A stretch of DNA of 64,000 bases. Origin: Amoebophrya sp. A120 (taxonomy: Eukaryota > Sar > Dinophyceae > Syndiniales > Amoebophryaceae). Every line of letters starts with the position of its first letter. Position 1 is the stretch's first letter. Shown one piece after another: positions 25,602 to 36,941 of this stretch. The notes below the pieces were generated by a model. The model was not told the origin of the DNA and did no database searches. It worked only from the letters and a program-made list of their open reading frames with translations. Made by a program: the position numbers and the translations under genes. Location: the NCBI GenBank assembly GCA_905178155.1, contig CAJINV010000002.1, forward strand, positions 11,874,729-11,938,728. The letters run 5' to 3'.

Positions 25602-25832
25602 CTTAAGATGAGGAGGATTAATACCAAGGGCGACGGGAGGCCGACGGCTTTGCAGGGGAAAGAGGATCACGCAGCGGCCCATCATGGTGCAGCGGGGGAG
25701 GAAGAAATCAAGGAAGCGGATCCGCCAGAAGATCTGCGGGGAATAAACGGAGACAACATTAAGTCCCCTGCGTCTTTAAGATGAGGAGACTTAATCCTCA
25801 GGGCGACGGACAGGAGGCCGACGGCTTTGCGT
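25602..25832. repeat. Direct repeat of about 55 bp
   Basis: A segment beginning CTTAAGATGAGGAGGATTAA at 25602 and ending near 25656 recurs with changes at 25773-25832. Both share AAGATGAGGAG, GGGCGACGG and GAGGCCGACGGCTTTGC. The second copy adjoins the CG-alternating tract. Confidence 0.8.
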
Positions 25833-25837
25833 AGGAA

Positions 25838-26086
25838 GGGGCGCGCGCGCGCCGGACGGACCTCCGCGCCCGCGTGCCCGCGCGCGCTTCCGGTCGCATG
25901 TTCGCAGGATCGTGCGCGCGCTCGCAGACCACGCCCCTCGCGCGCCCGCGCGCACTCCCCAGAACGCAGGAGCAACGGGCGTGCCCGCGTGCGATGGGCA
26001 TGCGCGCGTGCGCAAGGTCGCAGCTTCGCGCGCCTCGCGATTTTTATCGCAGGATCGCGCGCGCGCAGGCAAGGTTTGGTCGGGCC
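25838..26086. repeat. CG/GC-alternating low-complexity tract
   Basis: About 250 bp dominated by CGCG, GCGCGC and CGTGCGC words, for example GGGGCGCGCGCGCGCCGGAC at its start. It is open in several frames on both strands only because it lacks AT-rich stops. Such alternating purine-pyrimidine DNA can adopt Z-form. No gene is implied. Confidence 0.75.
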
Positions 26087-27059
26087 CGCGCTTGCGCTCT
26101 TTCAAATTTTACTGTGCGAGGAACCGGCCATGATCATGAATCAAAGTTAAGTGAACGCCTCGGCTTGACGGCCGAAGGGTCTTGATGATGGACTGCAGGA
26201 CCGCGCAGAGAAACGACATTTTGCAAAAGATGAAAAGGCATCGTACTTTTCGCAAAAGATGAAACTTCCCCAGCAAAGATTCATTTCTGTCACAAGTTGC
26301 GGGAGCAGATTAGTCGCTTTGTCGCGATCAAGCCTCCAGTGAGTGTATGTTGTTCGCCCCTGCGTTTTCAGTGTCTCAACAGGCGCCGTGTAGTCGTGAC
26401 TCATACCGGAGCAATCGTAGCGGAAGCCAGACATCAACGTCGTATCAATAAATCTGACGCGGAGGGCCCAGGCAAGATGACACAATGGATCCATGTTGCA
26501 CAGCAACCAAATAGAAAATAACGTCGTGAGATGATCGATCTTTAGGAAGATCCGAATGCAAAAGGCAAGCTGCAAATGCACTACAAGAAAATTGCGATCA
26601 GGATAGAGTCACGGAAGTAAAAAAAGGGAACAGCTCTCCGTGCGAAGATCCCGAACAAAATCAAACCGCACCAGAACGTGGGTGCTGACGCGAAGATCAA
26701 GAACAACGCTACAGCGATTCAAATTCAGAAATTGGTTCACGCCTCTTTCAGTTCAGGTTCGACACTGTACGTTTTCCCTACTACTTGATAGATACGGTGG
26801 TCTCTCAGTGTGAATGCTCCCGGTCTGTGTAGTTTCGTAGAACCACGGACGCTCTACTTCGACTTACGAAAACCGTCCGTTTAAACTTGTTTGGATGTCA
26901 TCGACATCACATGGCTTTCGCTTGCCGTCGCCATCGCAAGCGAACATTTATTTCTGTGTGGGCTCTTGTGTTTGTTGACCATACCTAATGAAGGTGTTGT
27001 GACCACGTCCTTTATCTTATCCTGTAATACTCGCCACGATTACGACACCAAAACACATC

Positions 27060-28946
27060 ATGGACACAAAGGATCTGCAGGCCACCAGCAGCCCGGACGG
27101 CTTGATGGAATCCCTGCCCCTACACCGTCGCCACGAACAAGGTGCTGCAAACTCTGCGGCGGCTGGAGAAAAATCTTGCTGGCTTTCCGTAATCCTAGAA
27201 GACAAGGGAACTACACCATCTCGCGGCGTGCAGCTTGGGGGAGAAAGCTGCGAAGGCGAAAGGGAAACAATAGCTCTCCAGGTACTGAAATGGACGAGCA
27301 CAGATCCGGTTGTCGATGCAACTCCTTCTGCACGACAGATTAGCTGCAACTCGACTACCTCACCCTGCAGGAAGCGCACCATGCTCAACGAGCGGTCTTC
27401 GTCGTCGACGAGGAGGTTACCGGAGGCCTGCTCTGCTGGCGGCAGTTGTGCTGGGACATCTGCGCGTGGGGACGAGTTCTCCGCTGTTGGTACACTTGAC
27501 GACATGACGACGCAGACCGTTGATCAAATGAGCGGACTCGGCGTGTGGGAGTGCAGTGTCGACTTGGCGAACTACTTGCTGGATAAGAAGCTTGTTGCTG
27601 CGAGTGGTTCATGCGCCTTTGTTCCAAGAAGGATAAACAACTACGCCGTCCTCGAGCTTGGTTGCGGACATGCATTGCCCACTATGGCCCTGCTACATCA
27701 GTTTGAGAGTAGCAGCAGGGCGGAGAACAGGACGTCACCAGTTGGGTGCACCGGGGGAAAGGCTCCTGAACCGTCGTTATCCACCGAAACAAGGAGCTTG
27801 CAGCAGGGAACAAGCTCAATGGAGTGCTTTCTCCATGACTACGACCGTAGAACGCTCGAAGAGGTGACGAAAAGAAATCTGCTGAGAAACGCCGAAGCTC
27901 TTGGATTGTTCAGGAAGTCCGAGCAGGGATCCGAGTCCTGTGCACTGAGACCTGCCACGCCCAAGATTCGGTTTCTAGCCGGAGATTGGAGCACGCTCTC
28001 GGCGAACGAAATTTTACAGGTGGTACAAGAAGGACGCACAGCAGGCCAGGAACGAAAATTATTCAAATTTGAGCCACACGGCAGGAAGGCGGTGTTGGAA
28101 GAGTGGGGCCCCGTGCGAGCACTGCGTGCGGTATATGGATCGCGGGAGAGCGGACAAAAACAAGAAGCGGCAGATCGAGAGGAGGAAATTTTGCAGCAAA
28201 AATCATTGCGAGATGAGACCGAGACATCCGAATCTTTTGACAGCGGCTTTGGCGCGCACTCCTCGGAAGAAGGAGAGGAACCCGATGGGGATGCGGCTGG
28301 GTCATCAGGCGTCGATGCAGCAGGTGCCATTCCGCAACAATCCGGCGAAGCTGACCATCAAAAGGCAGATGGCAGTAATGAAGACAGTGCTGAGTTGGAA
28401 GGAGAAGAAGGGTCTGACTCTGACTCACAGGAGAAGAGCCTCGATTCCGAAGAGCAATCTGATTCACAGGACGATGACGACAGTGCGGATGAAGATCCAC
28501 CGCTGGAATTGTTTTTTGACGAGCAAGAGGATCCTACCGGCCATAATCTGAAGCAGTTCGACCTCATCTTGTGTTCCGAGGGAATTTACAAGGAAGAATC
28601 CTTTCAGGCACTATTTGACGTACTCGAGAATCACTTGAAACTGGACGACTCTACTGAGCCTGCTTCCTTGGTCGGCGCGGCCCCTTCAACGACCCACTCT
28701 TCAGACGGCCAAGAAAACCTCCCGCGTTCTGTGGCACTTTTTTCTGGCAAGCGCTACTACTTTGGTTGCGGCGGCGGCACGCAGGCCTTTCGCACCTTCC
28801 TGCTGCAGAAAAACAAAGAGAAAGAGGCAAAAAAGGCCTGCTCTGGTGGACCATGGCGCTACGAAGTTTCCGTTGTGAAAAAGTTCAAAGACAAGAAGTC
28901 AAATTTACGGGAGATTCTCGCTGTCACGAAGAGAAAGGTTTCGTGA
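27060..28946 (+). CDS. METTL18/Hpm1-like protein-histidine methyltransferase
   Basis: SAM-dependent methyltransferase; in yeast and human this family methylates a histidine of ribosomal protein L3. Single exon, 628 residues, longer than the usual 280-370. Motifs in order: GVWECSVDLANYL (residues 161-173), SAM-binding motif I VLELGCGHALP (197-207), HDYDRRTLEEVTKRN, FLAGDW, FDLILCSEGIYK (500-511) and KRYYFGCGGGTQAF near 564-577, which matches the family's HYFGVGGG signature. Extra length comes from a Ser/Thr-rich N-terminal 150 residues and an acidic, Glu/Asp/Ser-rich insert (about 365-495) between motif blocks, probably a disordered loop. Start at 27060 is the first ATG of the frame after an upstream stop-rich region. 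Subfamily is fairly sure; the substrate is inferred. Confidence 0.85.
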   Translation: MDTKDLQATSSPDGLMESLPLHRRHEQGAANSAAAGEKSCWLSVILEDKGTTPSRGVQLGGESCEGERETIALQVLKWTSTDPVVDATPSARQISCNSTTSPCRKRTMLNERSSSSTRRLPEACSAGGSCAGTSARGDEFSAVGTLDDMTTQTVDQMSGLGVWECSVDLANYLLDKKLVAASGSCAFVPRRINNYAVLELGCGHALPTMALLHQFESSSRAENRTSPVGCTGGKAPEPSLSTETRSLQQGTSSMECFLHDYDRRTLEEVTKRNLLRNAEALGLFRKSEQGSESCALRPATPKIRFLAGDWSTLSANEILQVVQEGRTAGQERKLFKFEPHGRKAVLEEWGPVRALRAVYGSRESGQKQEAADREEEILQQKSLRDETETSESFDSGFGAHSSEEGEEPDGDAAGSSGVDAAGAIPQQSGEADHQKADGSNEDSAELEGEEGSDSDSQEKSLDSEEQSDSQDDDDSADEDPPLELFFDEQEDPTGHNLKQFDLILCSEGIYKEESFQALFDVLENHLKLDDSTEPASLVGAAPSTTHSSDGQENLPRSVALFSGKRYYFGCGGGTQAFRTFLLQKNKEKEAKKACSGGPWRYEVSVVKKFKDKKSNLREILAVTKRKVS

Positions 28947-29860
28947 CGAGCGATTGGAAAACACGGATGCAGCTGGTGGTAGAGCTTTTCTGTTTAGAAA
29001 AACTGCTTTAGCACTTTCTGGATCCTACTCACTCTTCAGCGACAGTGTGATCATTCATCATATTTTCTCAAACGACTTTCTCTGACTATGTGACCGCGAC
29101 AGAAGAAAATCGATTAAGCAGCAGGGCCTGGGAGTTTTTCTGGATAACGCATGTTGGTCAACCGCAACAGCGCGCCAACAAATGAAATAGTACTGAGACC
29201 TGTCATCTCATAGTGTTCCAGCAGCCGACGCTCCCGTACATCATGCCAGTTCCAACGCTGCCTTCTGCACATGCTTTATCCTTCATTGCAGCAGTGCACG
29301 CAAACGATATAGTGCGATGATCCACACGATTTCTGGCGCCATTTTGGCTTGCTCAGCAGCGGGCTGTGAGCATACTAACTAAGTACTTACATGCGGCAGC
29401 GGCAGATCCTTTGTTCGATAGCGTTTTCGCTACCTAAAAACGCGGACGCGCTCAGCATGTGCTTTCAATTGTGCTTGGCTGTTCTCGCAGATCCTCCATT
29501 TTACAGCGAAGATGCTGAACGAAGGATTTTTTTCTTTTCCGGGCTTTTTTTTACTACTTCACTTAGGAATTCCCTTCTGCTCAAAGTCAAAACTGCGTGC
29601 GTGGTACGGGTAAAAGTAAGACTTACATATCAAATTCAGCAGCGACAGAAAGTTGACCAACGCCACAAGGCCAACATCACGGCCCGTTTCTTTTTTTTTT
29701 CGTATTAGCTTAAGTACTTGCTTTTGCGTGCCTGCTAAACTTTTTGTCTTGAGCCGAACTAGTATCGAGCACTCTTATTTGCGATACGTAGCGTTTTCTG
29801 CAGTCTACATCTGCAGCGACACAACAAATTTAAGAACCCGACCATTGAACAACATAAACC
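28947..29860. other. Intergenic stretch, no gene seen
   Basis: About 0.9 kb between two intronless methyltransferase-type genes. Short open frames only. Nothing recognised. Confidence 0.6.
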
Positions 29861-32605
29861 ATGGAAGCAAATTTCGCAGCTGCAGTAGGCTCGAAGCTGC
29901 GATTGGTACAGCCCCGCACGACTCTCCATGGCGAGCCAGATTCTGGGCGACACATCGTCGCTGGAGCGGAAGGATTTAAGAAAGGGGCGACTGTTTTTGC
30001 GGAAACGGCTCTGGCAAGTGCAAGCTTCGCATCGTCCGAACAGGATTCCATATGCGATTGGGGCACGATAATAGCGCAGAAGAAACACCATTTGGCAGAA
30101 GTGGAAGCGGTTTTGTGTAGAAATGGCGATAGTGAAAACAGTGAGAGCAACAGGTCATCCATTCGCCTTATGTTCCGTCGCTCTGATGGACGTTGCGATT
30201 CGCGGCAAAGGAGCCGTGAGAGTAATCGCGAAGCTCAAGCTTCTGCAAGGAACGGAGTTTCAGGAGAGAGAAGCGAACGCTGGGCCAGCATGCAACTCGA
30301 GAACGAAATCTTTAGCCAGGTCGCGGCAAAGAAGCGAGGGAGCCCGCTTTCGCATTTCCCGTTTGACAGGAGCAGGACAGACGGGGACTCTCGTGGCTGT
30401 ATTTCCTGCGCTTTTTCGCGTTCAAGAACACAAAGAGAAAGTGCGGACGCGGAAACGAGGCCCTTGGGAGAGCCCGAAGGGGGAACTCACGCCGGGTGTT
30501 ATTTCGACTCCGAAGAAGTGCCCGCGTCGGATGAAGGGCTGGAATTTGCTCTCTTTCGGCCTACGGTAGCTGACTTCTTCGCGTGCTGTGTCGACGACAG
30601 CATAGCTAGACGTGCGGCACCGGAAGATGATGACCAATTACCCAAACCACTGAACTCAAACCCGGCAGGCCGCAGAGAACAAGTAGTCGTTGCTGATGCG
30701 AACGATAGCGATGCGCAAAAAGAGCCTTTGAGATATCTCGAACTTCCCACGCCAGCCCGGCTGCGCGCGACAGTGAATGGTGGGAGCGTGGTACCAGAGC
30801 CGAAAGTTTCGCATCCAGTGGGAGACGGTACCAGCGAGGCACAGCTAGGACGCAGCCTCTGGTCGTGGGAACAGGCAGACTTGGACCACCCAAGCGAATT
30901 GCGACGGCAAATTCGTGCCCGGTTCAGCCGCAACAATTTCGCTATTGTGGACGAGGATTTTTCTCCCGTCGGGGCAGCGGTTCTCCCTCACGTCGCTATG
31001 CTAAACCACAGCTGCGACCCCAACGTCGTGCTACGGTACTTTCTTATGCATATGGATGAAATGGATACCGGTACTATGCGTGTGAACTTGGTTGAAGATG
31101 ACGTGAGTTGCCCCCCACATCACGGCCGGCGCACCAAAAAACCGAAGATTTTGTGCGTTTTGGTCGCGCTGCGGGACATTGCGCCGCACGAGGAGATTTG
31201 CCACTCCTACGTAGACATTGGTCAATGCGTACGGGAAAGGCGCCAACAGTTGAGAAGCCAGTTTGGGTTTGCTTGTAACTGCAACCGTTGCAAACGCGAC
31301 CTGCGTGGCGAGAAGCACCTCGTGATGCATTTTTGTGCAGAAGGACAAGGAGAAGGGCAAGTGCGTGGATCCTCCTGTGCCGGAGTATCAACAAGCTCGT
31401 GGCCGAAAAATTCATTTCCCCATTTGCAGCCACACTTCCACCTACCGGGGCAGACGTACTCCCAAAGTAGTAATCCAGATCATGCGAAAGCGAAAGGTAC
31501 AGGTAGAAGAAATCTTCGGCTCGCGGAGAAGTCGCGGCGCACAATGTGGCTGATGCCAGGAGAGAAAATGCGTGCAGCGATGAAAAGCAGTACGCAGATC
31601 ATCGGGAGTGTGGATTTTGTGCCCGATAAGATTCTCTTCTGCGGGCCTGTAGTGCTCGACGACTTACAATACTTGGCTGTTCGCGAAGAGGACTTTGTTC
31701 GCGCCGGAAAGACACCGACAACCTCTCTCGGCTGCTCGACCGCTGCGTATCCGGATGCCGATGCGCTGCTTCAGGCCGCGGCTCGACTCGGCTCCAAGTG
31801 TGATTTTCTGACGCTTCTAGAGTGGGCGGGAAACGCAGAGCATCCCTACTGGGTGTTCAAGGAGCGAATGTGTGTTTTGGAGGCCGACGATGCGGATGAA
31901 GCGGATTGCGGCGAAGGTTCGTCTTTACTGGACCTGCTCGACTCTATCATGGAGATGTGCAGTGCGCACTTAGTAGAGCAAGGTGGGACGTCGAACGCAG
32001 CTGCGACATCTGAGGGTGGCGCTTTGACTTCCGTGAAGACGTCACTTCCACCAGCACTTTTCCGTGCTTGTTTGGTCTCCAAAGCCTGCGTGAGCTTGCT
32101 GCTCGACGAATACGCAACTCGTGCCCCGGGATGGCACTTTGCGAAGTTTGTGGAGGGATTTCTGGCTCAGATGGAGCTACTACAGGACCTTCCCCCGGGT
32201 GAAGAAGATTCGATCAGGGGTTTTTATGAGAGACTGGTTCGCGAACTGTTTGCTGCCTTTACGGTGAACCAGTGTTGCTTGCGACCCGAAATCCTGGCGC
32301 ACGAAGGCCTCCAGCAGGTTGTGCAACAGGAATTGGCCGAATTGGAGCGCAGTTTTTTGAGAAGAAAGGTTGTGGTGCATGGGAGGCAGGGCGCCCCCAC
32401 GAGGGATGAAAAAAATCTGAAATACTGTCAGCGGGGAACCGAGGCAAGTTCGAACAGTCCTGACCTATTGACCAACGACCTTGCAGGGGATCTGGCGCTG
32501 CAGCACAGCCTTTTTCTGGTCCAGCAGCTGGAGCGCAAATACCCGGCGGGGCACCCCGTGCAGAGGCTGGCGAGGTGCCGGATGCTTGCGATCGGCGAGG
32601 GATAA
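29861..32605 (+). CDS. SET-domain protein, SMYD/SET5-like
   Basis: Predicted protein-lysine methyltransferase. Single exon, 914 residues. The SET core includes NHSCDPN (382-388), the pseudoknot motif that binds SAM, then ICHSYVD (446-452) and the post-SET cysteine cluster CNCNRC (472-477) after FGFA. This order (NHSCxPN, CxSY, CxCxRC) is that of SMYD and Set5 proteins. The N-terminal 60 residues (GRHIVAGAEGFKKGATVFAE) match the start of a split SET domain. A clear MYND zinc finger is not seen in the roughly 300-residue, Ser/Arg-rich insert between the two SET parts. The C-terminal half is helical and could be a TPR-like region, as in SMYDs. Substrate unknown. Confidence 0.85.
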   Translation: MEANFAAAVGSKLRLVQPRTTLHGEPDSGRHIVAGAEGFKKGATVFAETALASASFASSEQDSICDWGTIIAQKKHHLAEVEAVLCRNGDSENSESNRSSIRLMFRRSDGRCDSRQRSRESNREAQASARNGVSGERSERWASMQLENEIFSQVAAKKRGSPLSHFPFDRSRTDGDSRGCISCAFSRSRTQRESADAETRPLGEPEGGTHAGCYFDSEEVPASDEGLEFALFRPTVADFFACCVDDSIARRAAPEDDDQLPKPLNSNPAGRREQVVVADANDSDAQKEPLRYLELPTPARLRATVNGGSVVPEPKVSHPVGDGTSEAQLGRSLWSWEQADLDHPSELRRQIRARFSRNNFAIVDEDFSPVGAAVLPHVAMLNHSCDPNVVLRYFLMHMDEMDTGTMRVNLVEDDVSCPPHHGRRTKKPKILCVLVALRDIAPHEEICHSYVDIGQCVRERRQQLRSQFGFACNCNRCKRDLRGEKHLVMHFCAEGQGEGQVRGSSCAGVSTSSWPKNSFPHLQPHFHLPGQTYSQSSNPDHAKAKGTGRRNLRLAEKSRRTMWLMPGEKMRAAMKSSTQIIGSVDFVPDKILFCGPVVLDDLQYLAVREEDFVRAGKTPTTSLGCSTAAYPDADALLQAAARLGSKCDFLTLLEWAGNAEHPYWVFKERMCVLEADDADEADCGEGSSLLDLLDSIMEMCSAHLVEQGGTSNAAATSEGGALTSVKTSLPPALFRACLVSKACVSLLLDEYATRAPGWHFAKFVEGFLAQMELLQDLPPGEEDSIRGFYERLVRELFAAFTVNQCCLRPEILAHEGLQQVVQQELAELERSFLRRKVVVHGRQGAPTRDEKNLKYCQRGTEASSNSPDLLTNDLAGDLALQHSLFLVQQLERKYPAGHPVQRLARCRMLAIGEG

Positions 32606-33923
32606 GATAGCTGCTGAAAAAGAAATTCAAACGTGATTTGACGGAAGGACGAAGCCTTTTAAGTTTCCTACGAGGGTGAGGACGGACCCAAGGCCAATGC
32701 AAATGCTAACTCATTCGCAACGTCGCGGTCGCTCGCGTTGTCCTTGCGTCAGACAGCCCAGAACTGTAGCATGTCTTGCTGCATTTTCCGTGCCAGATAC
32801 GTACACGTTTTGGGCTGTAAGGGTAGGGCGGTTGAATTCAAATTAATAAGAAGTCTAGATAGTATGTTACATAGTAATGAGATCGCGCCATGTCTGTATG
32901 TTTCACTTTTATCTTCTGGGCGTGCAACGAGAACAATGACAATCTTTGCGCTTCCGATTTTTGTTGTCAAAATAAGCCATTCCCATTTTCGAAAAAAGTG
33001 AAACTAAGCAACAAAATATAACATAGATTGGTAAGAATAAGAGAAGAAAATCAAAGCGTCACAATGCTGGCCACGGTGCCGTTGCCTTCGTTGTGTCCGC
33101 ACCGTCTGAATAAGGCTGAGCATGAGTCTGCAATCGGGTGTCGTAGGGTCGCAGTCCTCATGTTCCGTGTCAGGAGGTGGGTCATGTTCACCGTGAAATT
33201 TCCCGTCACTACCATCAAAATTCTCTGTACCATGCTGCACTTTGATGTCGAGGCACCTGCTCTTCTTGTTTTCTTGCCGTCAGCGCGCTTTTTGGTTTGT
33301 CATGTCAGTTTCATTCCGCTTCTTTGTGTTTTCTGATCTAGTTGTTGCTCCTCAGACTTTCTGCTATGCAGGAAATACGCTGAAGATTTCCACTTGTAGT
33401 AGAGTCCACGTGCGCGACAGCTAATTTGGAGATCGAATAATCTGATCCATTGTCTCGGTCCATCTTGTTGGTCGTGTCGTTTTTTATTTTTGTTTTACTC
33501 GAACTTCGTTCGTCATCGTCTCGTCTCAGTCGGGGTATCAAGGTTGCTTTCCAATAAATCGCCCTCGGAACCTGGGAGCAAGAGCATCTTTTTGCTCCGT
33601 TGAGGAATACTTTACTTACATATTCGTCTTCAAAAATCCAAATGGTTTTCTTGGGTACAGAGTACTGTGGTGGGTCTTCAAGGCCTGTTGTCTTCGGCAG
33701 GTTGCTCGATTTTCCCACTGCTGCTTCCGTAGACTGTGACGTTTCTGCTGCAGACGCGGCAACATCACTGGACGAAGTGAGACCAAGGATGCCCCGGAAA
33801 TGGAAAAGCCACTGCGTACTGAATAAAGGTGGATCCCTGGCTAGAAATGCGGCTTCAGCCGACCCAGCGGTGGTTTTTACGTGCACGAATCAATGTGGAA
33901 GGTCATCAAAACCATCAAATACA
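32606..33923. other. Intergenic stretch, no gene seen
   Basis: About 1.3 kb, mostly AT-rich. The reading frame of the next gene is open upstream to 33600, but the first ATG followed by a sensible N-terminus is at 33924. Nothing else recognised. Confidence 0.55.
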
Positions 33924-35953
33924 ATGCGGCGAAAAGGGCATGCAGAAGCATCGAGAAACGGGGCTATGAAAGAAACAGGTCGGCGCCAACGCAGATCATG
34001 GAAACGAGTTCTAACACGGACCGCAGCCGGCGCGGCCACTGCCTTTCTTGGAGCTGCCACTATTCTGCATGGAGGCCTATCCGGGGTTTCCGCTGCCAAC
34101 CCGCAGTGCTTGACCGCCGATGCAATGATCGGGGGCATGCGACACTATCTGGTCGACTGGGACCAGCAGTTGCTGCACGGGGCCAACAAAACTTGGACTT
34201 GCGAAGACTTCGCGCAGTTTCTGTACCGTCATATTCAAAACTTTCATTTACTTGTTCATGGTTCACATTGTGTTTGTCACCACATGCATGACGATAAATC
34301 ATCCTAGAACAAAACACGCAAAGCGTCCTTGTACTTACTTACAAAGAAATAGCGAGAGCCGTGACGACGTCATCCTCAGGCACAGCAACAATCTACACCG
34401 ACCTGCAGGTACAATTCGCGTGACCGCATCCAGCAGGAGCTTTTCTACACCTATTCCAACATGACCACCGTTCCCACGCCGAAGTCCGTTGCGAAGGACG
34501 GCGGGGAAGGCGGCGGCGAACAAGACGAGGTGGTGTCCGTCTCGGACGCAGAACTTCCGGAGGGGTTTGGAGATTTGCCTTGGATTTTGTCGCACGTGAA
34601 CAAGGCGGCGTCGCTGGTGTCGGCCTCGGTCCACGTGAACTCGGGGCTGGGCGTGATCCGGCAGGAGTGCTTCGTGGAGCCCGCGGTGCACCTGCTGTTC
34701 TTTGTCAGCCTGCGCCGGGTGCATCAGCTGATGCTGAACCAGCTCAAGTATTTGTGGTACCTGATGCAAAACACCCCGGAGATGTACCGCGGAGCCGCCA
34801 CGCAGTGGATCATGGAGGCGTCCCAGGTGTTCCGCGGCGATCTGGACACGACGGAAAGCATCTTCGAGGGCTGGAACCCGCCGAACTCCACCATCAGCGA
34901 CGAAAACCCGCTCACGTATGAAAAGCACGAGAAACCAAAGGTAAAATAGGAAACTGCTACGTGCTTCTCGAGATTTATTCCTCGCACTCATTTCGGCCTG
35001 CCTTCGTGCTCTCAGGCAGATCTGGGTCGCGGAAGTCGATACTCGTCCGCGACGGAGCGTGGATCACATACATTCCCTACCTGTTTGTGCTTTTCTGCGT
35101 ACGGTCAAGGATGTTCATCTTCTTGTGTGTGCTACGAGAAATACTTTTCCTATACAGGTTTTCTCTATCGTCGAGCTGCTGCGACGACAAACGTTTAAGG
35201 AGACGGACTTTGACCGGGAGCTCGTGCGGGCCACCATGCGGCACGTGTTCAGCAAGAACGACATCATTCTGGAGCTCGGGGCGGGCACGGGCGACCTGAG
35301 TCGGTGGCTGAACGAGACCGGGTGGGTACAGAGCCACGCTTACGACTACAGCAGCGACATTGAGCTCATCACCTTCAACAACGTGCATCAATTACGGGCC
35401 GACAACTACCCACCGCGGTTAGGAGACGGAGACATCCCCTACGACTGGATTCTCTGCCTCTCCGAACAATGCCCCATGATGCTGGAACCCATCCAGGCGA
35501 AGTTCTCGAACGTAAGCACGTTTATTTTTGAATAAAGCGAAACGGCATCTGGAGAAACGGCATCTGGATCTGATTTCAGAATTCGCTTAGCTTGTCGACA
35601 AATGTTGTGTTTTTTCTCCGTGAGATGGAGCTGAGGAAGACAACTGTTCCTCTTTCCGTCTGCGTTGCTTGTTAGTTAGTTTCGGTTCGGCAGCATCAAA
35701 AGCAATCCTTTCTGGCACGCACGCATGTTTGGACTCATTTTCCTTTGTATGTATGAAACGAAAACAACCTATACCGTTACTCCAGTTGCGCGACTACACG
35801 CACAAGGGTGTGATACTGCAGAAAGACGTCCTGGGGGTCAGCGACATCTCGCCGGCTTTGGTAGACGCGAATAGCGAGGCGTACGTGGATATCCTAGGTG
35901 GAATCACTGCCATCACCTGCGATTTGTCACGCTGCGGACACGACAACGTCTAA
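33924..35953 (+). CDS. Methyltransferase-like protein with N-terminal membrane anchor or signal
   Basis: Exons 33924-34222, 34409-34940, 35158-35511 and 35786-35953, 450 residues, phases consistent and GT-AG. The N-terminus has about 30 basic residues, then a hydrophobic run (AAGAATAFLGAATILHGGLS) followed by SAANPQC. This is either a cleaved signal or a type II anchor, so the bulk is probably lumenal or extracellular. Exon 3 holds a SAM-binding motif I, ILELGAGTGDLSRWLNETGW, with GAGTG at 318-322. A variant of this LxxGAGxGxxxRWLNETG pattern marks a family of uncharacterised secreted methyltransferase-like proteins in algae and animals. Acceptor substrate is unknown. The 3' end is uncertain: a donor at 35901 could splice to an acceptor at 36060, ending the protein after VDILG. 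Confidence 0.72.
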
Positions 35954-36941
35954 ATCCAATGAATGCAAGCCAAAGTCTCTGAGATGGGAAGGGAAAGCAT
36001 GCAATTTAGACGTGTTCATCTTGGCATCGCAAATTGAAGGTGATGTTGGTGATTTTGCACAGGATAGCCGAAAAAGGCCTGGCGGAAAGATACGCGGTGT
36101 TGGTGCACGCTGCGGCGTAGCCACGGGCGTCTGAATCCTGGAAAGCGCAATCATCACGGCGAGAACAAAAAGGTAGAAACGTCCGATGATTGCTTTACAG
36201 CATGGACGTGTTTTCGCGATTACAAAAAGGAACAAAACCTTGACAAAGTCGTACATTCAGTTCTTGATCGCCCTAGACAAAAGTGTTTGCTGAAACTGAT
36301 ATGTACTTCGGCTCCTCGTCGTCAGACCGAAGAAGTGCAGCGAAATGTTTCTGATGGAAACAGTCCTGGGCCTCGGCGGTGTAATGAATAATGCCAGCAT
36401 AGGCAGTGTTTTTGTTCATGTTCTAAGTAGCAATTCGTTACTCTGGACTGCTCAGTTCTGCTTTTGCCCAACGATCAACTTTGGTACTATAGAAGCGTCC
36501 GGCTTTACTCGATCTGGACAATGACAATCTGCTCGTGTTTCCTTTCTCGTAAGTTGGTTTTTGAACACGAACCCGATCCGTTATTTTTCGTACAGACGAT
36601 CGCTCGATCCTCACGCTGAGCCCGATCCACTTTTTTTCGCATTGGCCATAAGTTTTTCTTCTATCGCCTATCACGGCAATATCGTCTTTGCTAACTTGGT
36701 CTGCTTCTGCATTCTCGGACGCGAAGTCAGAGTTATGCGAGACGAGAGTGCAGCGGAGCAGTTTCGATACTTGCTAAGTAGCAATTGCATGCAAGTCTGA
36801 TTCTAATGTCAATCGCGTGGTGAGTATGATGGTGGCGAAGCACGCACGAAAGAGCTCTTTGATGCGTATGACGCTACCTCGAAGTGGTCGCACACACGAC
36901 CGACGCTGACAGGCGCTTCGAAACCCCCGGCAACAAGGAGC
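35954..36941. other. Intergenic stretch, no gene seen
   Basis: About 1 kb. A possible alternative last exon of the preceding gene begins after the acceptor at 36060. Otherwise no coding signal. Confidence 0.55.

Larger units (their letters stand above)
24411..27059. other. Gene-poor stretch with a duplicated segment and GC-alternating tract
   Basis: No supported gene. A 74-codon open frame at 25562-25786 is Glu/Asp/Ala/Gly-rich and contains one copy of a duplicated segment; it may be chance. The repeat and the CG tract are listed separately. The last part should hold the promoter and 5' UTR of the METTL18-like gene. Confidence 0.5.

Noticed and set aside
35529..35570. Direct repeat CGGCATCTGGA twice
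   Set aside because: An 18-bp local duplication within an intron; too small to interpret.
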